Part shown: one piece after another, positions 49,883-59,742 of the stretch
How positions within the stretch are numbered: the first letter of the stretch is position 1
Layout of the letters: each line of letters opens with the position of its first letter
DNA from: CAWEFA01 sp963808135
GTDB lineage: Bacteria > Bacteroidota > Bacteroidia > Bacteroidales > DTGW01
Assembly: GCA_963808135.1 (NCBI GenBank)
Contig: CAWEFA010000102.1
Coordinates: 1 to 64,000 of the forward strand
Direction of reading: 5' to 3'
Length of the DNA stretch: 64,000 nt
Notes under the pieces: generated by a model
What the model saw: only the letters and a program-made list of their open reading frames with translations
Databases searched by the model: none
Told to the model about the DNA's origin: nothing
Position numbers and translations under genes: made by a program

Positions 49883-50287
49883 ATGAAACCAACACATATT
49901 GAACATATTGGAATAGCTGTAAATAATCTCAGTGAAGCAATAAAGTTTTATGAAAATATACTCGGTCTCAAATGTTATTCTGTTAAGGAAATTGCCGATC
50001 AAAAAGTTAAGACGGCTTTTTTTAAGATTGGACAAACAAAGATAGAATTACTGGAACCGACTAATATTGATAGTCCGATTGGAAAATTTTTAGAAAAAAG
50101 AGGACAAGGCATACACCATATTGCTTTTGCTGTAGAAGATGCCAACATTGCTCTTAATGAAGCCAAATTGAAAGGTATTGCACTTATCGACGATCAAGCA
50201 CGTAAAGGGGCAGAAGATTTGAATATCGGGTTTCTACATCCTAAATCAACTTATGGGGTATTGATGGAGTTTTGTAGTGAAAAGTGA
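49883..50287 (+). CDS. mce: Methylmalonyl-CoA epimerase
   Basis: ATG 49883 gives MKPTHIEHIGIAVNNLSEAIKFY, the usual start. The frame is open upstream, but that part resembles no protein and contains the leader hairpin. The vicinal-oxygen-chelate metal ligands are in IEHIGIAV, TKIELLEP, GIHHIAFAV and LMEFC. The enzyme interconverts (R)- and (S)-methylmalonyl-CoA in the propionate/succinate pathway. The 134 residues are normal. Mutase and carboxylase genes are not adjacent. Confidence 0.92.
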   Translation: MKPTHIEHIGIAVNNLSEAIKFYENILGLKCYSVKEIADQKVKTAFFKIGQTKIELLEPTNIDSPIGKFLEKRGQGIHHIAFAVEDANIALNEAKLKGIALIDDQARKGAEDLNIGFLHPKSTYGVLMEFCSEK

Positions 50288-50310
50288 AATTCAACAGAAA
50301 ACAATAACCA

Positions 50311-51012
50311 TTATGGATTTGAATGTGCAACAGGAATAATTTTACCGCTAAAAAGCTTATGACCTGAAAGGGCAAAGTCAGCAATAAATTTGCCCATTTC
50401 TTTTGCAGTTACAGGAGCTTTATACCCTGGAAATGCTTCATTTAACATTTCAGTTTCTACGGCGCCTATTGCAAGGCAATTAAAATATACATTTTCTCCT
50501 TTCAATTCTTCCGACAAACATTCGGTTAAATTAGCCAAAGCTGCTTTACTTGAGCTATACCAGGAGAGTCCTTTAAATTTTGTACTTCCCTGGAAACCAG
50601 CCATGCTGCTGATATTTATAATATGCGTAGGGCTTTTCTTTCCCATAATTGGCAATAGCAAACGTATTAATTCGGCAGGTGCAAACAAATTAGTAAGAAA
50701 TGTACTTTCAATTTCATCCTGTGTAAAAGAATTAAAGGATTTTCTATATAATGTTCCGGCATTATTAATTAAAACATCAATATGTTCGAAACTTCTCTTA
50801 ATTATGTCAATTAAACCATCGGGATTATTAAAAATATCTGTTAAATTATAAGGTATGCCAATAAAAGTACTTTTTAAAAGTTCTTTTTCGAGCCGTATTA
50901 ACGGTTCTTTACTTCGCGCTATGCCTATTATTTTATGATTGCCTTTCTGAGCTATCTCAAAAACTGTTTCATATCCGATACCTCGGCTACAGCCCGTTAT
51001 TAGTATATTCAT
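50311..51012 (-). CDS. Short-chain dehydrogenase/reductase
   Basis: The 233 residues have the cofactor motif TGCSRGIGYETV, NNAGTLYR, catalytic Ser in INISSMAGF, and Tyr-Lys in WYSSSKAAL. Later segments (CLAIGAVETEMLNEAF) are typical of classical SDRs, often annotated as generic 3-oxoacyl-ACP-reductase-like. The substrate is unknown. It converges with the epimerase gene and is preceded by a dispersed repeat. Confidence 0.85.
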   Translation of the reverse strand: MNILITGCSRGIGYETVFEIAQKGNHKIIGIARSKEPLIRLEKELLKSTFIGIPYNLTDIFNNPDGLIDIIKRSFEHIDVLINNAGTLYRKSFNSFTQDEIESTFLTNLFAPAELIRLLLPIMGKKSPTHIINISSMAGFQGSTKFKGLSWYSSSKAALANLTECLSEELKGENVYFNCLAIGAVETEMLNEAFPGYKAPVTAKEMGKFIADFALSGHKLFSGKIIPVAHSNP

Positions 51013-51092
51013 AATATTTAATAATAGTTAATTTAAAAGCAATTTAAGCATTTTCTATTAAATTTACAGAATGTAAAAATCATTTAACGTTT

Positions 51093-51210
51093 ACTCAAAA
51101 GAATTCCTCGTAGCTCTGCTACGGGGTAAAATCAAATAATAGGTTTGCTATGCAAACTCCATTGTTGTATTTTTTTTGATACCTCGCAGCTCTGCTGCGG
51201 GGTAGTTCAT
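51093..51210 (-). repeat. Dispersed three-hairpin repeat, copy 5 (reverse)
   Basis: This is the full element, from ACTCAAAAGAATTCC to GGGGTAGTTCAT, with both end hairpins intact. It has one extra T in the T-run also expanded in copy 2. It lies between two divergent genes and ends only 23 bases before the next start codon. Confidence 0.87.
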
Positions 51211-51232
51211 TTATGGATTAAAATATTAATCA

Positions 51233-51856
51233 GTGAGCGATTTCATTAATTTTAAGAAAATATTAGGTTTTGTATTTATCCTGTTATGGTTAACTGACAT
51301 TTCCAGTATCTGTGCCCAGAAAAAAGAAAATAATGAGAAAGATAAAAAAGAGAAAGTAAAGGAAACAAGATTTTGGGACAGAGTTATTTTTGGAGGCGAT
51401 ATCGGGCTTCAATTCGGCGCCATTACATCAATAAATATTTCACCAAATATCGGATATTATGTTACACCCCGCTTGATTGCCGGATTAGGATTGACATATC
51501 AATACTATAATTCAAATGAATACAATTATAGGTTTTCATCAAATATATTCGGGATTAGAACCTTTGCAGATTATGAAATAATAAAGAATATTGGCCAGAA
51601 TCTTCCAATAAAATCGAATTTTTCAATTTTTACACATGTTGAATACGAGGCTCTTAATTTAGACCGTGATTTATCGAATACATTATCATCAAATAAAGTA
51701 AAGCGATTTTGGCTTCATGGAGTATTGGCTGGTGGAGGTATAAGAGAGTCTATCGGTAAACGCTCATTTTTAAGTATTGAAATATTGTATAATTTTATTG
51801 CCGACTCACGAACTCCGTATGATAATCCTGTTATGCGGATAGGTTTCTTTTTTTAA
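51233..51856 (+). CDS. Putative outer-membrane beta-barrel protein
   Basis: The frame starts at GTG 51233. A signal helix ends near SSICAQ, followed by a charged linker (KKENNEKDKKEKVKETRFW). The rest alternates hydrophobic and polar residues in strands (VIFGGDIGLQFGAI, LIAGLGLTYQYYN) and ends in a short aromatic strand (MRIGFFF), as small Bacteroidota porin-like proteins do. The function is unknown. The repeat just upstream may form part of its 5' region. Confidence 0.65.
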   Translation: MSDFINFKKILGFVFILLWLTDISSICAQKKENNEKDKKEKVKETRFWDRVIFGGDIGLQFGAITSINISPNIGYYVTPRLIAGLGLTYQYYNSNEYNYRFSSNIFGIRTFADYEIIKNIGQNLPIKSNFSIFTHVEYEALNLDRDLSNTLSSNKVKRFWLHGVLAGGGIRESIGKRSFLSIEILYNFIADSRTPYDNPVMRIGFFF

Positions 51857-51861
51857 GAATT

Positions 51862-52980
51862 TTAGAGCAATTTCTTGAATACCCTAAATCTTTTAATTTC
51901 ATAAGCGCCATATCTTACAAGCATAGCCATCATATCATCGTTGTCAGCCATTACAACATGGCTATCAACGCTTTTCATTCCTGCTTTTTTTGCTGATTCG
52001 AATGTTGCTAATGCTAAAAAAATATCCAGACCTTGTTTCTGAAATTCCGGTTTAATGGCTCCAAGCATGGTATTAATAGATTCTGCATGTTTCATAGCTT
52101 TTAATATATGAAATAATCCGAACGGAAATAGTTTCCCTTTCGACTCTTGTATGCCTTTATAAAGGTTTGGCATGCTAACAAGAAATCCAACTACTTCGTC
52201 AAGCCTGGTTACTAATTTCACAAATTTAGGATCGAGAATTGGCATGTACCTCTCCGCCAAATCAATCATTTCCTTATCATCCATTGGCATAAAGCCATAA
52301 ATATTGCCAAATGATTCATTAACTACGCGTAACACAGGTATGATATACTTTTTCAAGTCTTTTCTATTTTTAAACTCAAGAAATTTAAAATCTTTTTTTG
52401 CTGTTACTCTTTGGTAAATTCGCTGGTATATTTCAGGTAACTCTATTGATAATGGAAAACGGTGTATCACACAATCAACCTCCTTTTCGTATCCTTCTTT
52501 AATAACCAATTCAGGCAAATATTCAAAATTACATGCGCTATCAACAACAGGTTCATACTCAAAACCGCTTATCAGTAATCCTTGTATATCTCTGTCTGTG
52601 AATCCATATGGACCTATTATTTTATCCATTCCTTTTTGCTTTGACCAGTTTTCAATGTCATTTAAAAGGGCATGTGATATTTCAGGATCGTTATAACATT
52701 CAAAATACCCAAAACGGCCATTTTTTATTTTAAAGAATTCGTTGTGCGAATGATGTATAATCCCCATAATACGCCCGACCGGTTTATTATCATTATATGC
52801 AAGCACAAGGCGATATTCGCAGTTCCTGAATGAAAGATTTTTCTGTGGATTAAAGAACTTCTTTTCATCCATATAAATTGGAGGCAACCATTGTTTATCG
52901 CCTTTATGTATTTTTTCAGGCAAATAAATAAATTCCTTTAAATCCTTATTGGTTTTAACTTCTTTTAATGAAATTTCCAT
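51862..52980 (-). CDS. GNAT-fold acyltransferase-like protein
   Basis: This 372-residue cytoplasmic protein starts MEISLKEVKTNKDLKEFIYLP. The central part has GNAT-like strands (YRLVLAYNDNKPVGRIMGII) and a duplicated GNAT-like C-terminal half (FVKLVTRLDEVVGFLVSMPN, GAIKPEFQKQGLDIFLALATFE). It matches an uncharacterised family widespread in Bacteroidota. The acyl donor and acceptor are unknown. The gene converges with the barrel-protein gene, five bases apart. Confidence 0.7.
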   Translation of the reverse strand: MEISLKEVKTNKDLKEFIYLPEKIHKGDKQWLPPIYMDEKKFFNPQKNLSFRNCEYRLVLAYNDNKPVGRIMGIIHHSHNEFFKIKNGRFGYFECYNDPEISHALLNDIENWSKQKGMDKIIGPYGFTDRDIQGLLISGFEYEPVVDSACNFEYLPELVIKEGYEKEVDCVIHRFPLSIELPEIYQRIYQRVTAKKDFKFLEFKNRKDLKKYIIPVLRVVNESFGNIYGFMPMDDKEMIDLAERYMPILDPKFVKLVTRLDEVVGFLVSMPNLYKGIQESKGKLFPFGLFHILKAMKHAESINTMLGAIKPEFQKQGLDIFLALATFESAKKAGMKSVDSHVVMADNDDMMAMLVRYGAYEIKRFRVFKKLL

Positions 52981-53113
52981 AATCTTCTATTTAAGCTATA
53001 TAAAATAAAAAAGCTCGTTCTTTGTAAAAACAAAATTATTATATTTTAGTAAAATGAGTATCCAATCATTCATTAATTAATCAAACCAAATTAACTTTTT
53101 CTATTTTTAATTA

Positions 53114-54160
53114 TTAAATTCTATTTATATTATACTTTAAAAGCGATTTATTTATTCGTTTTACAATAAATGGGCCTTCATAAATAAATCCTGTATATAA
53201 TTGAATTAATGTTGCACCTGCTTCAATTTTTTCAATAGCATCTTTTTCGTTCATTATTCCGCCTGTTCCTATTATTGGCATTTTATGGTCTGTTTTTTCT
53301 GCTACATACCTGATTATTTCCGTTGATTTAGTAAACAATGGTTTTCCGCTAAGTCCACCTTTTCCTATTCTTTCTATTCGTTTTTTATTTGATTTCAAAT
53401 TATCACGAGAAATAGTTGTATTAGAAATAACAAAACCATCTATTCCAAACATGCCTGAAACTTCAATTATATCGTTAATTTGCTGAAAAGTTAGATCAGG
53501 TGAAATTTTAATCAATATTGGTTTTTTAGAAATTTGAAGTTTTTTGAATGTATAAATTTTAGCTAAAATTCTCTTGAGCGAATCTTTATCTTGAAGTTCG
53601 ACTAAGTCACATATATTTGGACAGCTTATGTTTAAAACAAAGTAATCGACGTAATTGTATAACTTTTTAAAGCAATATTCATAATCTTCATCTGCATTTT
53701 CATTGTCAGTTGTTGTGTTTTTACCAATATTTCCACCTATGATAATATCATGATTACGTTTTTTTAAATTAATAACAGCCTGATCTACACCTAAATTATT
53801 AAATCCCATTCTATTTATCAATGCCTGATCTTTAGGTAAACGAAACAACCGAGGCTTTTCATTTCCATATTGAGGTTTTGGTGTAACAGTACCTATCTCT
53901 ACAAATGAAAAACCTAATAAAGCAATTTCGTTAATAAAATTTGAATCTTTATCAAAACCAGCAGCTAAACCAATTGGATTACAAAATTTGAGGCCAAAAA
54001 TATCTGTTTCTAATTTTTTATTCTCAACTCTAAAAATAAGTTTAGATAAACCTCTGCTTCCTGGTATAATGTACAATATTTTTAATAATAGAACAACAAA
54101 ATAGTGTATTTTTTCAGGGTCGATAAAAAAAAGCAATGGACGAATAAAAAACTTATACAT
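53114..54160 (-). CDS. pyrD: Dihydroorotate dehydrogenase (quinone), class 2
   Basis: The 348 residues carry the N-terminal membrane-association helix of class 2 enzymes (MYKFFIRPLLFFIDPEKIHYF), then GLAAGFDKDSNFI. The substrate and FMN motifs are FVEIGTVTPKPQ, INRMGFNNLGVD, VLNISCPNI (catalytic Ser), ISNTT and GIDGFV. It oxidises dihydroorotate to orotate with quinone as acceptor in pyrimidine synthesis. It lies 25 bases after the XRE regulator gene on the same strand and is probably co-transcribed with it. Confidence 0.95.
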   Translation of the reverse strand: MYKFFIRPLLFFIDPEKIHYFVVLLLKILYIIPGSRGLSKLIFRVENKKLETDIFGLKFCNPIGLAAGFDKDSNFINEIALLGFSFVEIGTVTPKPQYGNEKPRLFRLPKDQALINRMGFNNLGVDQAVINLKKRNHDIIIGGNIGKNTTTDNENADEDYEYCFKKLYNYVDYFVLNISCPNICDLVELQDKDSLKRILAKIYTFKKLQISKKPILIKISPDLTFQQINDIIEVSGMFGIDGFVISNTTISRDNLKSNKKRIERIGKGGLSGKPLFTKSTEIIRYVAEKTDHKMPIIGTGGIMNEKDAIEKIEAGATLIQLYTGFIYEGPFIVKRINKSLLKYNINRI

Positions 54161-54185
54161 ATTTTTTATGTAAAGTTATATAATC

Positions 54186-54620
54186 TTATTTTTCTGGGAA
54201 ATAAATAGAAAAGGAATTATCATTATACATAACAATTATTTTTTCAACCAACTTATTATTAATCATATTTTCAAAATATTTATCAGAATTGGTTAATATT
54301 TTTTCATCTTTTATGTTTTTATTTACAACTGTTTTATTAGATTCTTTTTTGGAATTGTCTGAAGTTTTTGCAATTTTTTTATCAGTCTCAAATAATGAAC
54401 CTTGTTTTAAAGCATTATTCATGCTTCCAATACCCATAATTAACCATTCAGCGTTTAGATACTTGTATTTGGCAAGTATTTTTTGAATAAATTCATAACT
54501 CGGATTGTTTCTCCCAGAAAGTATATGGGACACACTTGAACGTTGAACACCAATATTATCAGCAAATTTCGCAGAGCTGATATTTTCTTGCTCTAAAAAT
54601 TTAAGTAATCTTTCCCGCAT
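54186..54620 (-). CDS. XRE-family transcriptional regulator
   Basis: The 144 residues begin with a helix-turn-helix (FLEQENISSAKFADNIGVQRSSVSHILSGRNNPS) and EWLIMGIGSM, the pattern of Cro/CI-type regulators common in Bacteroidota. The rest is a Lys/Asn-rich linker and a short C-terminal helix-strand segment. It may regulate itself and the downstream pyrD, but no operator was identified. Confidence 0.85.
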   Translation of the reverse strand: MRERLLKFLEQENISSAKFADNIGVQRSSVSHILSGRNNPSYEFIQKILAKYKYLNAEWLIMGIGSMNNALKQGSLFETDKKIAKTSDNSKKESNKTVVNKNIKDEKILTNSDKYFENMINNKLVEKIIVMYNDNSFSIYFPEK

Positions 54621-54802
54621 TTTTATTTACAAATATAAATCATATAGTAATTACTTATGTAATTTACGTAAACAATAAAGTATACATTTGTAAATTAACT
54701 TTAAATTGTCATCAAGCTTGATAATTTTAAGTTGTTTTTCTTTTTAACTTTTTTTCTTTAAAATATCTCTATATTGACTTTTTATAATATCTGTTGAAGT
54801 AA

Positions 54803-54848
54803 TTTAATCGAGAGAATTCCTCGTAGCTCAGCTGCTGGGTAGTTCATT
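54803..54848 (-). repeat. Solo unit of the dispersed repeat
   Basis: The element reads TTTAATCGAGAGAATTCC, then CTCGTAGCTCAGCTGCTGGG, then TAGTTCATTA. It has the outer ends of the full repeat, but the left half of one hairpin is joined to the right half of the other and the roughly 75-base interior is missing. This is what deletion between the two direct-repeat hairpins would leave, with a few later substitutions. Confidence 0.65.
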
Positions 54849-54945
54849 AAATTAATATTAAAGAGATTAAAATAAAAAATAGACTCTATATATAATAGTA
54901 TAGCTTAAACAAGTAATACATAATATTATAAATTCGATTCTATTC

Positions 54946-55045
54946 AATGAACTACCTTGCCGCAAGTAGACGGGGTAGCAAATCCAAGCCGCACTTGCAA
55001 AATTCGCCACAAGTGGTGGGGAATTGAGCCCAAAAGGGATTAAAA
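54946..55045 (+). repeat. Related element sharing the ends of the dispersed repeat
   Basis: It begins AATGAACTACC and ends GGGGAATTGAGCCC, then AAAAGGGATTAAA, like the outer parts of the 120-bp repeat. The interior is different, with CGCAAGTAGACGGGGTAGC and CCACAAGTGGTGG hairpin-forming segments. Only one copy lies in the window. Confidence 0.45.
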
Positions 55046-55351
55046 TATATTATTTATAATAATCTTTAGTATTACTTTATATTAAACGTATAAATAGCTG
55101 ATAAATAATGAATAAAAGCATTTGTGATTTATTATTACATATGTGAACAGTGAAATTGCATACAAATGTGTAGCGCGGAAAGATATATTTATAATTGATT
55201 GTAAAAAAAGTAAAGTCTTTTTGTTAACAGGTTATGATAACACAATAGATTGTCTCCTAATCGATCTTAAAATGATAAACTATTAAATTTGATTAATATG
55301 TTCTCTCAAAAATATAATAATTATTTTTAAATACAATATCTAATAATTGAT

Positions 55352-58285
55352 TTATATCATTGCGTCATAGAGGATTTCTATTGGATGTAATGCTATTTTG
55401 TTTGTGCCATCTTTTATTTGCTGCCTGCAGCTTGTTCCTGCAGCTGCAACAATAGACTTGCTTTCGAGTTTTTTTATTGCAGGAAATAATATTAACTCGC
55501 CTACTTTCATTGATAAATCATAATGTTCTTTTTCATATCCGAATGCGCCTGCCATACCACAACAACCTGTTGGAAGTTCAGTTAGTTTATAATTTTCTGG
55601 TAATGTCAAAATTTTTATGACAGATTTTGTACCCGACAAAGCTTTTTGATAACAATGACCATGTAAATATATATCTATGTTTACAGACGTAAACATTTTA
55701 CTTTCTATATTGCCATTTTCGATTTCAGTAGCAATAAATTCTTCAATAAGATATGTGTTTAATGATATTGCTTTGGCTATATTTTTATATTTTGCTGGCA
55801 CTAAATTGGGGTATTCATCGCGAAACGCTAATATTGCAGAAGGTTCTATACCTATAAGTATATTTTTATTATTAATTAATCCCCTTACGGTTTTAATATT
55901 TTTCACTGCAATAGTTCGGGCTTTTTTTATCAAACCTTTTGAAAAAGATGCCCTACCACTATCATTACAATTGACAATTGTAACTTTATAACCAAGTTTT
56001 GTTAAAAATTTAACCGTCTTTATTCCTAAACTCACATCTATATAATTAGTGAACTCGTCTATAAAAAGGTAAACATCTTTTTTGGGCTTTTCAAGTTTGC
56101 TATTTAATTGAAATAAATTCTTTTTGCACCATCTTTTTACAGTTGTGTTTTCTAAAGTGGGGATATTACGTTCAGGGGCAAATCCAATTATTCTTTTTAT
56201 TAATCTTGAAAATAATTTATTTTTTAAAAAAAAATTAAAGACTGAAGGAGCAATTGATCCAATCTGATAAAAAATTGACATGTTGGCGATTAAAACTGAT
56301 CTTATAGGAGTTCCATTAGTATCATAATAATGTTGCAGAAATTCTGCTTTAAGTTTTGCCATATCCACATTAGATGGGCATTCGGCTTTGCATGCTTTGC
56401 ATGAAAGACATAAATCTAGCACTTCATAAATTTCTTTATTGTTAAAAGGATTTTTATTTGGAGCATTTGTAATAAGCTCCCTTAAAATATTTGCCCTAGC
56501 TCTTGTGGTAGTTAACTCATTGCGTGAAGCCATAAAACTGGGGCACATTGTACCTCCAATCAATTCAGATTTTCTACAGTCGCCTGAACCGTTGCATCTT
56601 TCAATATGCCTTAAAAAACCTTGGGAATCAGAAAAATCGAAATATGTTTTAATATTTTTTACAGGTTTACCTGGCTCGTAACGTAAATTAGTATCCATTA
56701 AAGGAGTATTTACAATTTTACCAGGATTTAATATGTTTTGAGAATCCCAATTTTTTTTTATTTGTTTAATAAGCTCAAAATTCGTTTCTCCTATTATTAT
56801 TGGAATAAACTCACCTCTTAATCTACCATCGCCGTGCTCCCCACTTAAAGAACCCTTATATTTTTTTACAAGATAAGCAACTTCAGTTGCAATATTCCTA
56901 AAAAATTTAACATGTTCTTTATTTTTCAAATTCAGTATTGGTCTTAAATGTAATTCTCCTGTTGCTACATGTGCATGATAAACACAATTCAATCCGTATT
57001 TATCAAGTATACCTTTAAATTCTTTAATATAACTCTCTAATATTTCAACAGATATTGCTGTATCTTCGACTAATGATACTGGTTTTGCATCGCCTGAAAT
57101 ATTAGTCAATAGCCCTAATGCAGCTTTACGCAATGCCCACACTTTTTTAGTATTATCACCGCTAATTAATGGAAAATGGAAACCTAATCCATGTTTTTGT
57201 AACTCTTGTTGAAGCAGATTAGCAATTTCTTGTATTTCTTCAATTGTCTCTCTGGCAAATTCTATAATAAGAATTGCCCCCGGGTTTCCACTAATAAAAA
57301 ATCTGTTCCTACTTTGTTCAATATTATCTTTAGTCCTTTCAATAATATTTTTATCAATGAGTTCAATTGCGCCGGGTTTAAAATTTAGTGCTATTAAGTT
57401 GCCTGCTAAGGCTTCTTCCAAAGTATTAAAATGTGCACAAATTAATCCTGTAAATTTTGGCGGTAAGTTTACCAGATTAAGTTTAATTTCTGTTAAAAGC
57501 ATTAATGTACCTTCTGAGCCAGCTATTAACTTACAAAAATTAAATTTTTCTTCCGATTTAGAAAATACATTTGTATTTAAAAGCAAATCAATAGCATATC
57601 CTGTATTTCTTCTTTTAATGTTTTTATTTGGAAACCCTTCTTGTATGGATTGCTGGTTTAAAGGATCGGACAGAATGTCTTTAATGTTTTTGTAGATTTT
57701 ATTTTCAAGATTATTACCGAGACATTTCTCTTCAAATTCATCTTTATTTACATTTTTGAAAACAATTTCTGTTGCATCGGACAAGAAACCCTTAACTTCA
57801 AGCAAGTGATCGCGGGTACTTCCGTATATTAGTGAATGAGCGCCACATGCATTATTACCGACCATTCCACCTATCATACACCTATTTGATGTAGAGGTTT
57901 CAGGACCGAAAAATAACCCGTATTGTTTTAAAAACAAGTTCATTTCATCAAGTACCACTCCCGGTTGAACTCTTATCCATTTTTCTTCAATATTAAAATC
58001 AATTATTTTATTAAAATATTTAGAAAAATCGACAATAATTCCATTACCCACAACCTGACCAGCCAATGATGTACCGGCAGTTCGGGAAATAAGGCCAATT
58101 TTATTTCTTTGAGCAAATAATATTAGTTTTTTAATATCTTCGCCAGATTTGGGATATATTACTGCTTTTGGAATTTCCCTGTATGCCGAGGCATCCGTTG
58201 CATAATTTAATCTGTGAGTTAAATCTGAATAAACATCGCCTTCAAAATTCTCTTTTAATAATTTTTCAATATTGTCTGGCATCAT
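55352..58285 (-). CDS. FAD-linked oxidase fused to Fe-S/CCG-domain reductase (YdiJ/D-lactate-dehydrogenase-like)
   Basis: The 977 residues combine several domains. A PCMH-type FAD domain (about 35-210) has SRTAGTSLAGQVVGNG and GGMVGNNACGAHSLIYGSTRDH. The FAD-oxidase C-terminal domain contains HAHVATGELHLRP and SGEHGDGRLRGEF. Two [4Fe-4S] motifs follow (CNGSGDCRK with TMCPSF, and CLSCKACKAECPS), then CCG domains (HGHCYQKAL and PTGCCGMAGAFGYEKEH). Such proteins oxidise D-lactate, D-2-hydroxyglutarate or glycolate and pass electrons to quinone or ferredoxin-like partners. Which 2-hydroxy acid is used is not readable. It is divergent from the pta cluster. Confidence 0.88.
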   Translation of the reverse strand: MMPDNIEKLLKENFEGDVYSDLTHRLNYATDASAYREIPKAVIYPKSGEDIKKLILFAQRNKIGLISRTAGTSLAGQVVGNGIIVDFSKYFNKIIDFNIEEKWIRVQPGVVLDEMNLFLKQYGLFFGPETSTSNRCMIGGMVGNNACGAHSLIYGSTRDHLLEVKGFLSDATEIVFKNVNKDEFEEKCLGNNLENKIYKNIKDILSDPLNQQSIQEGFPNKNIKRRNTGYAIDLLLNTNVFSKSEEKFNFCKLIAGSEGTLMLLTEIKLNLVNLPPKFTGLICAHFNTLEEALAGNLIALNFKPGAIELIDKNIIERTKDNIEQSRNRFFISGNPGAILIIEFARETIEEIQEIANLLQQELQKHGLGFHFPLISGDNTKKVWALRKAALGLLTNISGDAKPVSLVEDTAISVEILESYIKEFKGILDKYGLNCVYHAHVATGELHLRPILNLKNKEHVKFFRNIATEVAYLVKKYKGSLSGEHGDGRLRGEFIPIIIGETNFELIKQIKKNWDSQNILNPGKIVNTPLMDTNLRYEPGKPVKNIKTYFDFSDSQGFLRHIERCNGSGDCRKSELIGGTMCPSFMASRNELTTTRARANILRELITNAPNKNPFNNKEIYEVLDLCLSCKACKAECPSNVDMAKLKAEFLQHYYDTNGTPIRSVLIANMSIFYQIGSIAPSVFNFFLKNKLFSRLIKRIIGFAPERNIPTLENTTVKRWCKKNLFQLNSKLEKPKKDVYLFIDEFTNYIDVSLGIKTVKFLTKLGYKVTIVNCNDSGRASFSKGLIKKARTIAVKNIKTVRGLINNKNILIGIEPSAILAFRDEYPNLVPAKYKNIAKAISLNTYLIEEFIATEIENGNIESKMFTSVNIDIYLHGHCYQKALSGTKSVIKILTLPENYKLTELPTGCCGMAGAFGYEKEHYDLSMKVGELILFPAIKKLESKSIVAAAGTSCRQQIKDGTNKIALHPIEILYDAMI

Positions 58286-58683
58286 AATCTATTGATAATT
58301 AAGCAAAAAATTAGAAAAATGTTTTATTATAATAATATTTTAAAGATATAATACGTTTGAATAAATATATAATTCTAAATTTAATTTTTATCAATTTAAA
58401 AGCTACAGTAGAATAAAACCATTATTAGTTAAGTTTCATCTTAAAATATTTTTTACTTCTTACGATAGATTCATTTAGTTTAAATACCAGCAATAGTCAA
58501 TATTCATAGGTATTTGAAAATTTACTATATAGTTATGCGGCCTAAATGTAGTAATTTGATACAGAGTTTTAAAGTATAAATATTACATATCAGATAAAAT
58601 TCATAATCATTCAAACATACACTATGCTGATTTTTATTTACTTTTATAGTTTTATATGTTAAAATTTAAAATACTGAAAAACA
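58286..58683. other. Divergent intergenic region before the pta cluster
   Basis: These are 398 AT-rich bases between the FAD/Fe-S oxidase gene and pta. No repeats or clear promoter boxes were found, although both promoters must lie here. Confidence 0.5.
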
Positions 58684-59688
58684 ATGGATTTATTAGAACA
58701 AATTAAGCATAATGCGAAAATCTACAAAAAACGTATTGTTTTACCGGAAGGGTTGGAGGAAAGAACATTGAAAGCTGCAGATTTTATTCTTAGTGATGAT
58801 ATTTCACAAATAATTCTTATAGGAAACCGGGAAAAGATAATTGAAGCATCAAAAAATTATAATCTGAAAAATATTGAAAAAGCAAAAATTGTCGATCCAG
58901 TAAAACATGAAAAAAAAGATGAATACATTAATTTAATGGTAGAACTACGAAAAAATAAAGGATTGACAAAGGATGAAGCAAGCAAACTTATTGAGAATCC
59001 TTTATATTTAGGAACTCTTATGATAAAAAATTGCGATGCAGATGGTGAAGTTGCTGGGGCTATAAATGCTACAAGCGATGTTTTAAAACCTGCATTTCAA
59101 TATGTAAAAACATTACCGGGAATTAGCGTTGTATCAGGAGCTTTTATTATGATATTTAAAAACAAATCATTTGGTCATGATGGAATGCTGATATTCGCCG
59201 ATTGTGCTGTACACCCTAATCCGACAGATAGAGAATTGGCTGAAATTGCAGTTGCTACAGCAAAAACTACAAGGGCTATTGCTGGCTTTGAACCTAAAAT
59301 CGCAATGCTTAGTTTTTCAACAAAAGGCAGTGCACGTCATGAAATGTGCGATAAAGTAATAAATGCAACCAAACTGGCAAAAGAGATGGATGCTAATCTT
59401 AAAATTGATGGGGAATTACAGGCAGATGCAGCTATTGTACCGGCAATTGGAAAGAGTAAAGCGCCAGGAAGTGAAATAGCCGGAACGGCAAATGTCCTTA
59501 TTTTTCCCGATCTTCAATCCGGTAATATAGCTTATAAACTAGTTCAACGTTTAGCGGATGCCGAAGCAATAGGGCCAATTTTACAAGGTATGGCAGCACC
59601 CATTAACGATTTGTCCAGGGGATGTTCAGTTAGCGATATAGTTAATATGATCGCAATTACTGCAAATCAAGCTGCAGGTATAAGTTAG
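58684..59688 (+). CDS. pta: Phosphate acetyltransferase
   Basis: This 334-residue single-domain PTA has RIVLPEGLEERTL at the start, then DADGEVAGAINATSDVLKPA, FADCAVHPNPT, MLSFSTKGSARHE, DGELQADAAIVP and LIFPDLQSGNIAYKLVQRL. It converts acetyl-CoA and phosphate to acetyl phosphate. It opens a same-strand cluster with a 3-hydroxyacyl-CoA dehydrogenase-like gene, ackA, ptb and buk. The short form without a regulatory N-terminus is typical of fermenters. Confidence 0.93.
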   Translation: MDLLEQIKHNAKIYKKRIVLPEGLEERTLKAADFILSDDISQIILIGNREKIIEASKNYNLKNIEKAKIVDPVKHEKKDEYINLMVELRKNKGLTKDEASKLIENPLYLGTLMIKNCDADGEVAGAINATSDVLKPAFQYVKTLPGISVVSGAFIMIFKNKSFGHDGMLIFADCAVHPNPTDRELAEIAVATAKTTRAIAGFEPKIAMLSFSTKGSARHEMCDKVINATKLAKEMDANLKIDGELQADAAIVPAIGKSKAPGSEIAGTANVLIFPDLQSGNIAYKLVQRLADAEAIGPILQGMAAPINDLSRGCSVSDIVNMIAITANQAAGIS

Positions 59689-59742
59689 TCTAATATTTTA
59701 TCAATTGATTATTATTAAAGAAAAAATAAATAAAATAAAAAT

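Larger units (their letters stand above)
54621..55351. other. Intergenic region with two derivatives of the dispersed repeat
   Basis: No protein gene is visible in 731 bases. Two repeat-derived elements lie at 54803-54848 and 54946-55045. The remaining sequence is AT-rich and contains nothing recognised. Confidence 0.6.
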
